From Asterias rubens (Eukaryota > Echinodermata > Asteroidea > Forcipulatida > Asteriidae), in assembly GCF_902459465.1 (NCBI RefSeq), contig NC_047070.1, forward strand, positions 4,886,554 to 4,950,553: a DNA stretch of 64,000 nt, given 5' to 3'. A program made the translations under genes and the position numbers. How positions within the stretch are numbered: the stretch's first letter is position 1; every line of letters starts with the position of its first letter. The notes under the pieces are model-generated. The model was not told the DNA's origin, did no database searches, and was given only the letters and a program-made list of their open reading frames with translations. Shown here piece after piece: positions 54,201-64,000 of the stretch.

Positions 54201-57200
54201 GATAGGTCTAATAGAAACTTGAAGCAGTCTTCTTCTGAAGATCCCGAGTGTGCGTCTTCCTTCACTACAGACACGAAACGGCCACAGACCGATAGCTCTC
54301 ATAGAAATGATCAGTTTACTTCTGAAGATTCTATGTGGGACTCTTTCATGGATAGTGATTATGCTGCCGCAGACACCCAAAACTTTAACTCCAGTGACAG
54401 TGTCAGCGACGCTGCTGCCCAGTCTCCTCCTAATAAAGGACAGGCGTTGAACAACAAGTCCGAAAACAGTTTCACTGACAGCCAACAGCAGCAGGGTGGT
54501 AACATGACTACTAGAGAATCAACCTCGGGAATGGGAACACTCTCTCGTCTTTTTAGTCCCATCACTGGTGCCCTTCCAAAGATAATCAACTCCAAAGCTC
54601 TTACACAATCTTCACTGGCATCCTTCTTCACTGGTATCAAATCAGAGAAAACAGAATCTTCCCAACCATCCAATCAGGGAATGCTTGTGCAAAATAAGAA
54701 CTGTTTGAACTCTGACCTCTTGAATTGGGCCGTTCCAAAGCCAGCTTCTGCGGGGGGAGTAAGTCGAGGGAACTCCAGTAAATGGGGATTGAGTTCACAG
54801 AGTAGTGGAAGTGGAGCGGTTCAAGAACAGACGCAAAGTTATGGAAGAGGGCAGCAGAAACAATGTCCATTCTACAAGAAAATACAAGGCAAGAAAAAAC
54901 CTTTTGAGTTGTTTCCACTCCAGGGTCAGCTTAAAACTTGAACCTCTTTTGCACAATCTAGGGCCAATTTCATAGAGCTTCTTAAGCATAAAAAGTTGCT
55001 TAGCACAACAAAGTTACCAGAATAACATTATCAGCTAAACTGCCATGTTATACAAATTGTGATTAGTAACCTGGTCCTTTCTGCTAAGCAAAAACGAAAA
55101 TTCAGCTTTTAAGCTCTATATGGCCCAAAAATTCATTTCACTTCTTTGTTTCTCTTTCCGTATTCTTATAGGAACCTCCTTTGTCGTGGACGCCTTTCGT
55201 TATGGTGATATCCCAGGATGCAATGCTTACTTCCTGTCTCACTTCCACTATGACCACTATGTAGGTCTAACGAGACACTTCCAGCATCCAATATACTGCA
55301 GTAAGGTAAATTTCCCACCAAATTTTGAAGCCCCTCCCACTTGAACCCCACCCCATAAATCCGTCCCCCTGAAACCCAATTCTTAAACCAATTTGTCTTA
55401 AACCCAAATCCCGTAAACACCCTCAATCTTGTCCCCTGAAACCTCATCCCCTAAACCCCACCCTGTTAACTCTTCCCCTTAAACCCCTCCCCATTCAACC
55501 CTCACCCTTCAATTTTTTCTTAAATCTGTCTCTCTGAAACCCCTCCACGAAAACCTTTCCCCTAAAACCCCTTTCTCCTCAAACCATTCCTTTACAATTG
55601 CCCCCTTAAGTCACACTTCCCCATTAAACACCCCTTAAACGCCTTCCCTTAAACCCCATCATGACCCCTCCCCAAAACCCCTTCCCTGAAAACCGTCTGT
55701 TTACCCCTCCCCTTAATCAAAGTTTAACCCTTAAAAAACGCCCAATAATATTCCTTTCCCACAACTCCTGTATCAGACTTCAAATGGTAGCATAAATTTG
55801 TCATTTTGTTTCAGATCACAGCCAACTTGGTGAAGGCAAGAATCAAAGTAGCTTCTAAATGGCTCCATGATCTACCGATGAATGAACCCTGCGTTGTGAA
55901 TGGCGTAGAAGTTACCTTACTAGAAGCTAACCAGTAAGTCAAGTCTGAATTTATAGCTTTAGCAATGTCTTTGGCCGAAGAGTGAAATGTCCTACTCTTC
56001 ATTGTTGTTCTTTACAAGTAATGATTTCCGTTTGACAGCTCTTTGAAATCATCGTCTTACATCCGTTTCAGACAGGCGCTCAAAAGTTAAGCCGAAACAA
56101 ATTTCGATTAAATACATGAAAAGTTTGATGTCTGAAACGGTTCTGGAGCGCCTTGGTTTCAGAGGTCGATCTTGTCATGAGCCAAACTGAATGTAAATGT
56201 TGGGTTTAGAACATCTCTCTGAAACCAAAACTGTTTTGGGTCGACCTAGAGCCCCTCCTAATCTATTTGATTTGTCTGAATTAAGTGTTATTTGTTAGTC
56301 AAAATGGATAGTTGAACAAGTTTATTTGCATGTCATTGTGATTATAACTTAAAATGTTCAATCTCTGGATCTTGAAATTTATTTTTCAGTTGTCCTGGTG
56401 CTGTACTGTTCCTGTTTGTTAAAAACGATGGCCGAGTTTTTCTTCACACCGGTGACTTCAGAGCAAGTGCAAGCATGGAGGAACTGCCCCAACTGCGCAA
56501 CTGCCACGTCGATCAGCTCTATCTGGACACCACGTAATTATTGACAGAATTGTTTGGGTATAATAAGACAAATATTGACCCAATTCATTTGATGCATCAT
56601 CACAATGATCTTGGATGCGCCATTTTGGTGGTCAATGTCACTGTGAGTAATTCAGTGAAGTGCACATTTTAGGCGATGCAGCGTTTACACGTAAACCTGT
56701 TGACCACCTAAATGGTGAGCGTGGCACAGTTGCTGCGTGTGGCTTGCAATAGGAGCAGGACTGTATACTTTGTTGTTGAAAAAGCAAGGGCACCAAGGCA
56801 TTTTCCAAGTTTTAGGCCATAAAAACTGCAATATTTTTACACAAATGCTCTATACCATAGAAAGCTGCCGTATTGCTAGCTGAATATTTACTTTGACCTC
56901 AGATATTTGGATCCGCAGTACGACTTCCCAACGCAGGCTGCGGTGATGGAATATGCGGCACAAGTAGCTGTGGATGCCGTCAAGCAAAACAGCAAGACAC
57001 TTTTACTTTGTGGAACCTACACCATCGGGAAAGAAAAGATCTTCATTGGTAATATTTTGCTAAACTGTTGTTTGTAATCTTGTCTAAGTATTAATGAGAT
57101 AATTTATTTGCCCTGTGGGTTTTTTTTCCCGGTAGTATTTGGCCTGTTGTCAATAGGTGATTTTGATGGTAAAGGACCAAGTATTCAGTATTTTTATGTA

Positions 57201-60200
57201 CTTGTCCAGTACTCTATTGCTTCTGTTTGATCAGGTTTTTGACAGATTCTTTGTTCGCACATGAACAACATGAGAATATGCTGGTACATAATGTACACAC
57301 ACTGGTACCAGTGCTGGGGTGGATTTCACAAAGAGTTAAGACTAGTCTTATCTCAAGTTGGGACGAGTCCTAACTTAGGACTAGCCTTAAGTTTTTAAGT
57401 TCTTACTCTTTGTGAAATCGACCCCTGTTGCATAAGTTTTCAATGATGTAACGGCTTATCTTTTTACTTTCACTTTTACTGCACAGGGGGTGGGGGAAAC
57501 CAAATTATTTCTGGTAATTTTATCAATGATTCCATGTGAAGATCAATTTTGGTTTTACCCATATACATGGTGACATGGTTGGCGTGTGCGTAAAGGGGCC
57601 GGGGCCATATGTTAGTTGAGTTGTGCGTTGGTTGTCTGCTGTGCCACGAGGGTTTTCCAGACCATCCGGTTTTCCTCCCTTGGGAAAAATCAAACACTTT
57701 CGATCTTGGCTGTGCTCCGTGGTCATGATGGGTTGATGTGGCTGGCAGCCAAAGGCGCCCTTGCATGCCTGCTTCTCGAACATGTTGTAGCCCTGTCCTT
57801 CGCAATTCAGCTCTTAGCTGCGAGTAAGGATGATTAGCCCCCCCCCAAATTATTATTAATATACACCGATGTGTGTTAGCACGTACACTCAGAACTTTAC
57901 CTGGTAGCAAGAGGCTGTTTAAATCCTATAGTTGAGCAGCGGGTTTCGCAAAAAAACAATTCAACACTTTTGAAGACCCACTTGTTTTTTAAATATTTGT
58001 ACTGCCTTTCAGGTTTTTGGTTACTGTTCGGTTTAAGTTTAAGTTTACTCAATATTGTAATTTGTTTGCTTAGAACTGCTACTGGCTGGTCCAGGTTTTG
58101 GGGATGGTTCATTTTTAGACTTTTTAGTGTGTTTTTATAATTGTTTTGCTGTTTTTTTAATTTCTTAGGTTTATTAATAATTAAATACTCAGATTAGTGT
58201 TTTTTGGCCTTTTCTTTTTAAATTGTTTTTTTTGTGAAGCGCCTTGAGCGTCTTTTAGGCGGACTTTGGCGCTATATAAATTTGTGTTATTATTATTATT
58301 AACCCCTTAAAGCCATTGGACCCTTTCGGTACAGAAAAAAAAAAGTTCACAGATTTACAAATAACTTACAGGGTTTACAGAAGGTAGTGGTGAAATACTT
58401 CTCTTGAAATATTATCCCATGAAATGCTTTACTTTTTGAGAAAACAGTTAAACAATATCAATTCTCGTTAACGAGAATTACGGATTTATTTTAAACACAT
58501 GTCATGACACGGCGAAACGCGCGGATACAAGGGTGGGTTTTCTCCCGACTCCGATGATCGATTGAGCCTAAATTTTCACAGGTTTGTTATTTGATATAGA
58601 AGTTGTGATACACGAAGTGTGGGCCTTGGACAATACTGTTTACCGAAAGGATCCAATGGCTTTAATGCAGGTATTATCAGGCTTACACGCATGACTGCAT
58701 AGCAGCCTTTGTTTCCCCACAGCTGTACCGCCACAGACTGCATTCCAGGGCTTACCTAATACACAGTCCACAGCATTCTGGAATAGATTAGCGGCCATAG
58801 CGGCCTTCCGCCTTCAAGGGGTTAATAACACAACTTTGTTTTGGTTGTCCTGCAGCTATTGCCGAAGCTCTTGGATGCAAAATCTTCATCACAAAAGACA
58901 AGAAGAACATTCTGGATTGCTTGGAGAATGACCGTCTGCAGTCCATGCTTACGTTAGATAAATACGCATCCAGGCTGCATGTTGTTACCATGGCTACACT
59001 CTCCCATCAGGTGCAAATACTTGGTTCTCCTTTTACAAATCATTTTGTCCTGAGCCTGTTCTTAAAGGCACTGGACACTATTGGTAATTGCTCAAATTAA
59101 TTGTGAGCATAAAAACTCAATTGAGAGCTATTGATAGTATAAAACACTGTGAGAAATTGCTCCCTCTGAAGTAAAATAGTTTTTAAGAAAGAGGTAATTT
59201 CTCACTCAAATTTTAAAAAAAGACTTCAGGCCTTAAGTCTTTTATTATAATAATAATAATAATACGACACATTATGCATCTGAAAGCACACAAATTTGTG
59301 CGACAAGGGTGTTTTTTTTCTTTCACTATTCTCTTGCATCTTTGATAAGCCATATTGCACTCAAATGAAAAAGAAGGGGGAAAATAAAACAACTAATGTA
59401 GATTGTACACACTGGTCAGATCATAGTCAATTACATTGAAATATATTAACATTTAACCAATCTAAATGTATTTGGTGAAATTGTGTTTCTGCTACCTTTA
59501 TTAAAAGCTTTTTAACTTACATTTTGTTGGTCTTTTTCTCAGAAATTGAAGCCGTACCTGTCCAAATTTTCTAGCCACTACAATGCGGTCGTTGCCTTCA
59601 AGCCAACTGGCTGGACACACAGCGGCAAGAGAGTGAGTCTTCGACATATCAAGCCCGCCAAAAGTGGTTCGATTGCAATATACGGTAAGGAGATAAATGG
59701 GCATTGGCACACGAGGCAGCTAAACTGCAAGGAACTAAAACTGCTCAACTTCAAAACTCTCGCACCTGATATTTCTTAGTTTCAGCTCATCATTTTGTAG
59801 AGTGTCAAGGATGAGTGGTTTATATCATCAAGTTTAAGTTCTGGTGGTTTAGCCATCAGGGTGTTGGTTCGAGTCCCGCTCATGACACTTGTGTCCCTGA
59901 GCAAGACACTGAATATAGTTGCTTATCTCCACCCAGGTGTAAATGGGTACCTGTGTGAGGGCAGAGATAGTTCTTGTGATTGGTTTAGCTGAGTAGCCCA
60001 TATTTGTTGCACAGGCTGTATACTCCCCAGGGAGCTAAGATTGTTTAAGGAATAAATTAAGGTCCAGTAACCAAGGGTAATCATTTTGAAGCGCTTTGAG
60101 ACACCCTTCAGGTGTGAGAAGTGCTGGTTAAAAATTGGTTTTTATTATAATTATTTTTTTCTTCTTTTTTGGGGGTTTGTATCCTGCTGCAGGAGTGCCT

Positions 60201-60404
60201 TACAGTGAGCATAGCAGTTTCAGCGAGCTACGGCGCTTCGTTAAATTCATCCGTCCTGTCCGCATCATACCGACGGTCAATATGGGTAGTGCAAAGAATC
60301 GTCAAGAGATGAACGGCTATTTTGAGGCGTGGATGAACGAAAAGGAGTCAGCTTCAAAGGGATCGACTCAAGAGCTGGCTGGGATCAAGAAGTGGACGAG
60401 ATAG
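51276..60404 (+). CDS. DCLRE1A: DNA cross-link repair nuclease SNM1A (1330 aa, 9 exons)
   Basis: SNM1A is a 5'-3' exonuclease of the metallo-beta-lactamase/beta-CASP fold that trims DNA past interstrand cross-links in the nucleus. Exons: 51276-52398, 53071-54888, 55172-55305, 55815-55933, 56390-56533, 56903-57048, 58856-59010, 59543-59684 and 60193-60404, all in phase, 1331 codons. The catalytic part starts near 970 (CPFYKKIQG). It has HFHYDH (1004-1009), NHCPGAV (1064-1070), HTGDF (1084-1088), a conserved [17 protein letters not shown] and PYSEHSS (1263-1269). The N-terminus [16 protein letters not shown] resembles the human EEDIWEYKS start. A canonical PCNA-binding box QSSLASFF lies at 887-894. 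Residues 112-351 are three near-identical 80-residue repeats. I see no UBZ4 zinc finger. Exon 1 ends at a weak donor (GTGTCT), and intron 2 uses a GC donor. The open frame upstream of 51276 was not used because similarity begins at this Met. Confidence 0.93.
51609..52328 (+). repeat. Three 240-bp in-frame tandem repeats in SNM1A exon 1
   Basis: The copies are 51609-51848, 51849-52088 and 52089-52328. I see one substitution (51930, Gly to Arg in copy 2) and a silent change at the end of copy 3. Each encodes 80 residues with STPQRKK and CSPIK (both CDK-type sites), SQEQFSQ and a basic [10 protein letters not shown] nuclear-localisation-like stretch. Confidence 0.97.
54961..55127. mobile_element. 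Fold-back element in SNM1A intron 2
   Basis: GGGCCAATTTCATAGAGC and GCTCTATATGGCCC are the ends. GGGCCCAATTTCAT family. It fills most of the 283-bp GC-AG intron. Confidence 0.6.
55306..55814 (+). repeat. C-rich, strand-asymmetric intron with degenerate CCCCTTAAAC units
   Basis: Intron 3 of DCLRE1A consists, from about 55310 to 55740, of degenerate ~10-12-bp units such as CCCCTTAAACCCC and CCCTGAAACCC. The plus strand is almost devoid of G. The periodicity is loose, unlike a clean microsatellite. It recalls degenerate telomere-type sequence but is not exact TTAGGG. Confidence 0.75.
57309..57425. mobile_element. Fold-back element, TTAGGAC family
   Basis: GGGTGGATTTCACAAAGAG and CTTTGTGAAATCGACCCC ends, with CGAGTCCTAACTTAGGACTA inside. 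In SNM1A intron 6. Confidence 0.6.
57530..57905 (-). mobile_element. SINE interrupted by a second SINE-like element
   Basis: The outer SINE (minus strand) is split at GGGTAAAACC/CACATCGGTG by an insert, about 57568-57858. ATATACA flanks both sides (57561-57567 and 57859-57865) and occurs once in the intact copy at 29290-29312, which proves a 7-bp target-site duplication. The insert is GC-rich and, read on the plus strand, ends in a C-run and ATT tail. Its 144- and 86-codon minus-strand ORFs are part of the repeat. Confidence 0.7.
57910..58301 (+). mobile_element. Degraded non-LTR retrotransposon 3' end
   Basis: The 3' end GAAGCGCCTTGAGCG, GGCGCTATATAAATTTGTG and an (ATT)n tail are typical. 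Upstream frames retain weak similarity to LINE C-termini (FKTHLFF-like) with breaks. In SNM1A intron 6. Confidence 0.55.
58307..58665. mobile_element. Palindromic MITE, family D
   Basis: TTAAAGCCATTGGACCCTTT to GATCCAATGGCTTTAA. Nearly identical to 49222-49598, and sits directly behind the LINE tail. Confidence 0.8.
59062..59350. mobile_element. Family A MITE, right end degraded
   Basis: TTAAAGGCACTGGACACTAT left end, GAGAAATTGCTCCCTCTGA and GACAAGGGTG inside. The right terminus is lost. In SNM1A intron 7. Confidence 0.65.
59838..60155 (+). mobile_element. tRNA-derived SINE
   Basis: GGTTCGAGTCCCGCTC (B box), CCCTGAGCAAGACACTGAA, CACCCAGGTGTAAATGGGTA, CTCCCCAGGGAGCTAAGA and GAAGCGCTTTGAGACACCC. 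In SNM1A intron 8, ending shortly before exon 9. Confidence 0.65.
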
Positions 60405-60517
60405 TTTCAACGATGAGTTTGTGTCAAGGAGTTTTTCCTACTTGAGTCTATTTGTGGAATGTTTTGCTCTTGGAAAAATCCGAAATTTTTTGATTAAATA
60501 CCGTCTGAAATGTCTAT

Positions 60518-60875
60518 TTAAAGGGTCTATGTACTTTTTGTAGGACAAAAAACACAATGGCCACAGATTTACATTAAACTTTACACAGTTTGAAGATAAT
60601 GATAGTAGAAAGCTTCCCTGAAAATATTACTTGCTGAGGTGCTGTAGTTTTTGAGAAATGAGTAAAACAATGTCATGAAAATAATTTTCGTCATGAGATG
60701 AAAATTATTCTAGCATGTAAAAACACTTTTTTTACTCATTTCTCAAAAACTACAGCACCTCGGCAACTAATATTTTAAAGTAAGCTTTCTACTATCATCA
60801 TCTTCAAACGGTGCAAGTCTGATGTACATCTGTGGACATCGTGTATTGTGTTACAAAAAGTACCCAAATCCTTTA
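60518..60875. mobile_element. Palindromic MITE, family C
   Basis: TTTAAAGGGTCTATGTACTT to AAGTACCCAAATCCTTTAA, with inner arms GTAGTTTTTGAGAAATGAGT and CATTTCTCAAAAACTAC. It lies in the SNM1A 3' UTR if the poly(A) signal at 60916 is used. Confidence 0.75.
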
Positions 60876-60915
60876 AGCCTACACTGCGTGTACATGTAGG
60901 TCAGCCTTTGTACTC

Positions 60916-60921
60916 AATAAA
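60916..60921 (+). terminator. Candidate poly(A) signal of DCLRE1A
   Basis: AATAAA 512 bp after the stop codon at 60404. I saw no canonical signal between the stop and this site. Confidence 0.45.
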
Positions 60922-61221
60922 ATATTCCTACTTTTTTTCGAAGGACCAAAATTTAATGTTGAAATGAAAGTATTTTTTATGTGAAAAAGAAAAAAAAGAA
61001 AAGAAAAAAAAACGAGAAAATCCTCTCCTCCATTTTTGAGATTCCTAACCATAATAATGAAGGCGAGAAAATTATATCAGGGATGAGAAATTTAATATTT
61101 TTATCTGAATTCAGGCTTTTTTATGCCTGCCTGTTATTATTCTCTTCAGATGAAAATAAATTCAGATGAAAATAAATGATGCTTTTGATCTACTTCCTGA
61201 GATACTGTTCCTGGGAGCGCC

Positions 61222-61470
61222 TTAAAGGAACATGTTGCCTTGGATCGGTCGAGTTGGTCTTTGAAAAGCGTTTTGTAACCGTTTGTTATCAAATCGCTAT
61301 GGTTAGAAAGATGTTGTAAAAGTAGAATATAATGATCCACACAGGTATCACTCAAAATTGCACGGTTTTCTTTTTACCTCGTCGACTAACACGGTCGGCC
61401 ATTTATGGGAATCAAATTTTTGACTCCCATAAATGGCCAACCATGCTAGTTCGCGACGTAAAATGAACCG
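61222..61470. mobile_element. Truncated family B MITE
   Basis: TTAAAGGAACATGTTGCCTTGG left end. The centre TTTGACTCCCATAAATGG is intact and the right arm is cut at about 61470. Confidence 0.65.
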
Positions 61471-61489
61471 CCCCTTGTCTTGTCAATAT

Positions 61490-61612
61490 GCCATTTTGAG
61501 GTATGGTGGACACAATGCTACAACACTATAAGGTTTGGGTCAATCTGTTACCCAAACCAAACAGTACACTCTTTATCACGTCCACCATAACTCAAAAAGG
61601 CTTACCCATAGG
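61490..61612. mobile_element. 120-bp fold-back element
   Basis: ATTTTGAGGTATGGTGGAC and GTCCACCATAACTCAAAAAG ends, GGTTTGGGTCA and TTACCCAAACC inside. Same family as 48708-48829. Confidence 0.6.
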
Positions 61613-61872
61613 CCTCCCACATCAAGCTGTGCTTTTGGGATTTGCCTCCATTTCACCCTCTTCTGACAATTAATTTTTGTTTTCTTTTGATCTTTGTTTT
61701 TCTTGTACTTTTTTCTATATTATTGTACGTGTGTATCATACATTTACTCATATTTATTAGTTTATATTATAGAGTAGATATTACTTGAATTGAATTGAAA
61801 TCATAGTCCACATTGTGTCCAAAACCTGTAGTGTTGTATTTCTGGTGATGCACAGAGTCTGTAAACCTCCTG

Positions 61873-62051
61873 AATAGACCGATCCATTAAGCTCCGCCCA
61901 TTGCGTATTGACCAATCACAAAGCAAAGAAGGTCCGACACTAAGGTCCGACATGCGTGCGCGCGGAAGAGTTGTGCAGAAAAGCATTGGAGAGCCCCAAG
62001 TGTTCTTGCACACACGTGCGTCGTGGGTGGAGCCTACTGGATCGGTCTATT
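61873..62051. mobile_element. Fold-back element with AATAGACCGATCC ends
   Basis: AATAGACCGATCCATTAAGC and GATCGGTCTATT type ends with GCTCCGCCCA/TGGGTGGAGC next to them as inverted arms. The 70-codon ORF over it is not a gene. Confidence 0.6.
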
Positions 62052-62152
62052 GTAACATCTGGTGAGGTTTCGGGTCTAGACTAGGGGTGGGGGGGGGGCA
62101 GCCCCAATATTCCCATTTATTGATTCTCATCCCTAGTTAGTGGTATCCAATC

Positions 62153-62530
62153 ATTGCGGTGTGTTGTAGTCAAGCAGTTAGCCCACTGGCCTCGAGCACT
62201 GTTATTTTGTTCAGCAGAGTGTGGGTTCTAGTCCAGGTCTTTACACTTGTGTTCTTAAGCAAGACACTTCACCATTATTGCTTCGACCTTTGGAAAAAAA
62301 TGTCCTTTGTGTTGTTTAATACTCGTAAAAGAACATGCAGTACACATGTCATAAGAGAAGGGGTAAGCCCATTCATTCTTGTATGGTTGTTTGAAGGTTG
62401 TGGCACAGTCTACCTTGTAAACCACAAGTGCTCCTCTGTAAATGATCAGGTCTTATAATTTGAACACAGCTCTGCATACCTTGTAAAAAAAAATGGGTGC
62501 TTTGAGATGCCCTTGGGCATGATCAAGTGC
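62153..62530 (+). mobile_element. tRNA-derived SINE, degraded
   Basis: GGGTTCTAGTCCAGGTC at the B-box position, TTAAGCAAGACACTTCACC and GTGCTTTGAGATGCCC. Same family as 59838-60155. Confidence 0.5.
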
Positions 62531-63527
62531 TTAATAAGAACTCTGAATTATTCTCACATGAATTAATTAATGTGATGACTTTGTGGACAAAATATGTTTT
62601 AAGCAAAAGATTAGTGGGGGAAATTGTGAAATTGATGGAATTTTGGCTGATAACTGTTTTTTTGCTAAGCAATATTATCCTGTGCTTAGTAGGTTTTTGT
62701 GCTTTATATGTTTATGGCTTTTTAGGCTTTATGAAATTTGGTCCAGGCAATTAATTATTTGTTTACAATTATATCAGGGTCCTGTTGCTTTGGTAAGCAG
62801 ATTGCAACAGCTAATTCCATTTTTCTCATGTTTTATAAACTTGTATAATTTTCAAACAGGGTACTATCAGTCATGAAATTGCCACATTTGTATTTGTACT
62901 CATCAGAAATTTATATTAAAATTTAAATCTTTATATTTTGCCTTTTCTCGTTTTATTTCAAGATCCAAATTCCAAATCTCTTTGTATCAAATTTCTAAAG
63001 TGAAGGATTCAGAAGGACTTGTGGCCAGCAGGCCTAATTAACAAATGCGTCAGCAGTGTAGGCCTTCAACTTCAAACTTTTAAAGTCCAAATAGTGGAGT
63101 TACATAGGCGCAGAGGGACATTTAATGTGAAGAACTGGGCCACACTAAAGCCAAACCTCCTAGTCTGTTTTAGTTGAGGATCAATCTTGAAGGGTCGGAA
63201 GGTAGTCCTTAACCTTTGAAAATAAAGGAAGTTTACTCTCAAACTGAAAGGTCACTGGTTTTTTAAATCATCCTTTCAGCAAAACATGTTTGGTTAAAGT
63301 TTAGCAAAAAGATATCTGAAGACTCCCCTCGATTTTGAAACATTTTGTTTAAGGCCGCAACCGACAACTGGTTCTTGTTTAATTATATTCACATGTGACC
63401 CAAACTACACACATATAAACCTGTGAAGGTTCAAGCCTAGCCATCGGAAAGTTGGGGGGGGGGCGTCTGCTAATAAGAATTTTCATCAGGGAAATTTTGT
63501 CGAAATCGATTAAAAAACGAACCCTTA

Positions 63528-63592
63528 TAAAGGCAGTTGACACAATCGGTTTTACTCAAAATAATTGTTAGCATAAAAACTTACTTACGGCT
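63528..63592. mobile_element. Family A MITE fragment
   Basis: ATAAAGGCAGTTGACACAATC followed by AATAATTGTTAGCATAAAAA. Only the left terminus remains. Confidence 0.5.
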
Positions 63593-64000
63593 GTATTATG
63601 TTATTAGAATTTTCAAAGCAATATTATTAGGCGGCCAGTAAAGTACGGCCAATCCAATACCATACTAGAAACGCCCCAGGAATGTCAAGCAAAACGAAAG
63701 CGCATTATAGCATAGCCATCCAATGATCAATTAGTAGGCCTAAACAACACTGGTTACCAAACGACTTACTTGCTATACGAACTTTAAAAGTAGCAGGAAA
63801 CCAGTTATCCAGCAAAGAGCAACGTTAGAATTGTTTGTGTGTAATTATTGATAGCTCAGCATGTGACTTTCGTGAGGATTTGCATAACGCATTCTGAATT
63901 AGCCAATCAGTAGACGGTTTTTCACAACTGTTGACCAATGGCAAGCCCTGAAACGGGTCGAAAAATTTTGGCAGACGACTTTCCTCGTAGGTTGTAAAGG

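Larger units (their letters stand above)
60922..64000. other. Gene-free right flank
   Basis: Contains fold-back elements and SINEs listed separately and a LINE-tail-like stretch near 61640-61800 ending in a GAATT-type repeat. At 63890-64000 two CCAAT boxes in a non-repetitive stretch could mark the promoter of a gene beyond the window. No coding exon is supported. Confidence 0.45.

Noticed and set aside
53847-54485. 212-codon minus-strand ORF
   Set aside because: It is an antisense shadow of DCLRE1A exon 2. Its repetitive look comes from the FITD/PQTD repeats of the real frame.
57476-57910. 144- and 86-codon minus-strand ORFs that read like a Cys-rich secreted protein
   Set aside because: They lie inside an element with a 7-bp target duplication inserted in a SINE, so they are repeat sequence.

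Overview
The window looks like nuclear DNA of a marine deuterostome, most likely an echinoderm. It is AT-rich, its genes are split by many GT-AG introns, it is full of short palindromic elements and tRNA-headed SINEs, and its five genes are metazoan in type. A sea star is my best guess, because several repeats resemble ones I associate with asteroid genomes. I could not test this.

I rebuilt five gene models by joining exons with matching splice sites and phase. From left to right: (1) 4189-11030, minus, three exons, a 268-aa signal-peptide plus single-membrane-segment protein with a Ser/Thr-rich ectodomain, family not recognised. (2) 17067-19194, plus, four coding exons, a 299-aa coiled-coil protein resembling vertebrate C6orf163, with an RFX X-box-like site upstream. 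(3) 24910-33484, minus, 14 coding exons, V-type H+-ATPase subunit B, 498 aa. (4) 36382-50952, minus, eight exons, a 1324-aa protein carrying a Ulp1/SENP-like cysteine protease, two C2H2 zinc fingers, a FAR1-like region, a Mutator-type (MULE) transposase-derived core and a SWIM zinc finger. (5) 51276-60404, plus, nine exons, DCLRE1A/SNM1A, the DNA cross-link repair nuclease, 1330 aa. All five models close in frame from ATG to stop.

Genes 2 and 3 converge. Genes 4 and 5 are head to head, with only 323 bp between their start codons, so they probably share a promoter. The rest is introns and intergenic DNA packed with non-autonomous elements: at least five families of palindromic MITE-like elements bounded by TTAA, several smaller fold-back families, tRNA-like SINEs, and 3' ends of non-LTR retrotransposons.

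The most interesting object is gene 4. It fuses a deSUMOylase-type protease, with its His/Asp/Gln/Cys set apparently intact, to a transposase-derived core whose catalytic residues look partly lost. It looks like a domesticated Mutator-type element. Other points of interest are triplicated 80-residue blocks in SNM1A, histone-type 3' stem-loops inside dispersed repeats, and a GCGCCCTC motif recurring at three promoters. No prokaryotic, CRISPR or viral features were seen.
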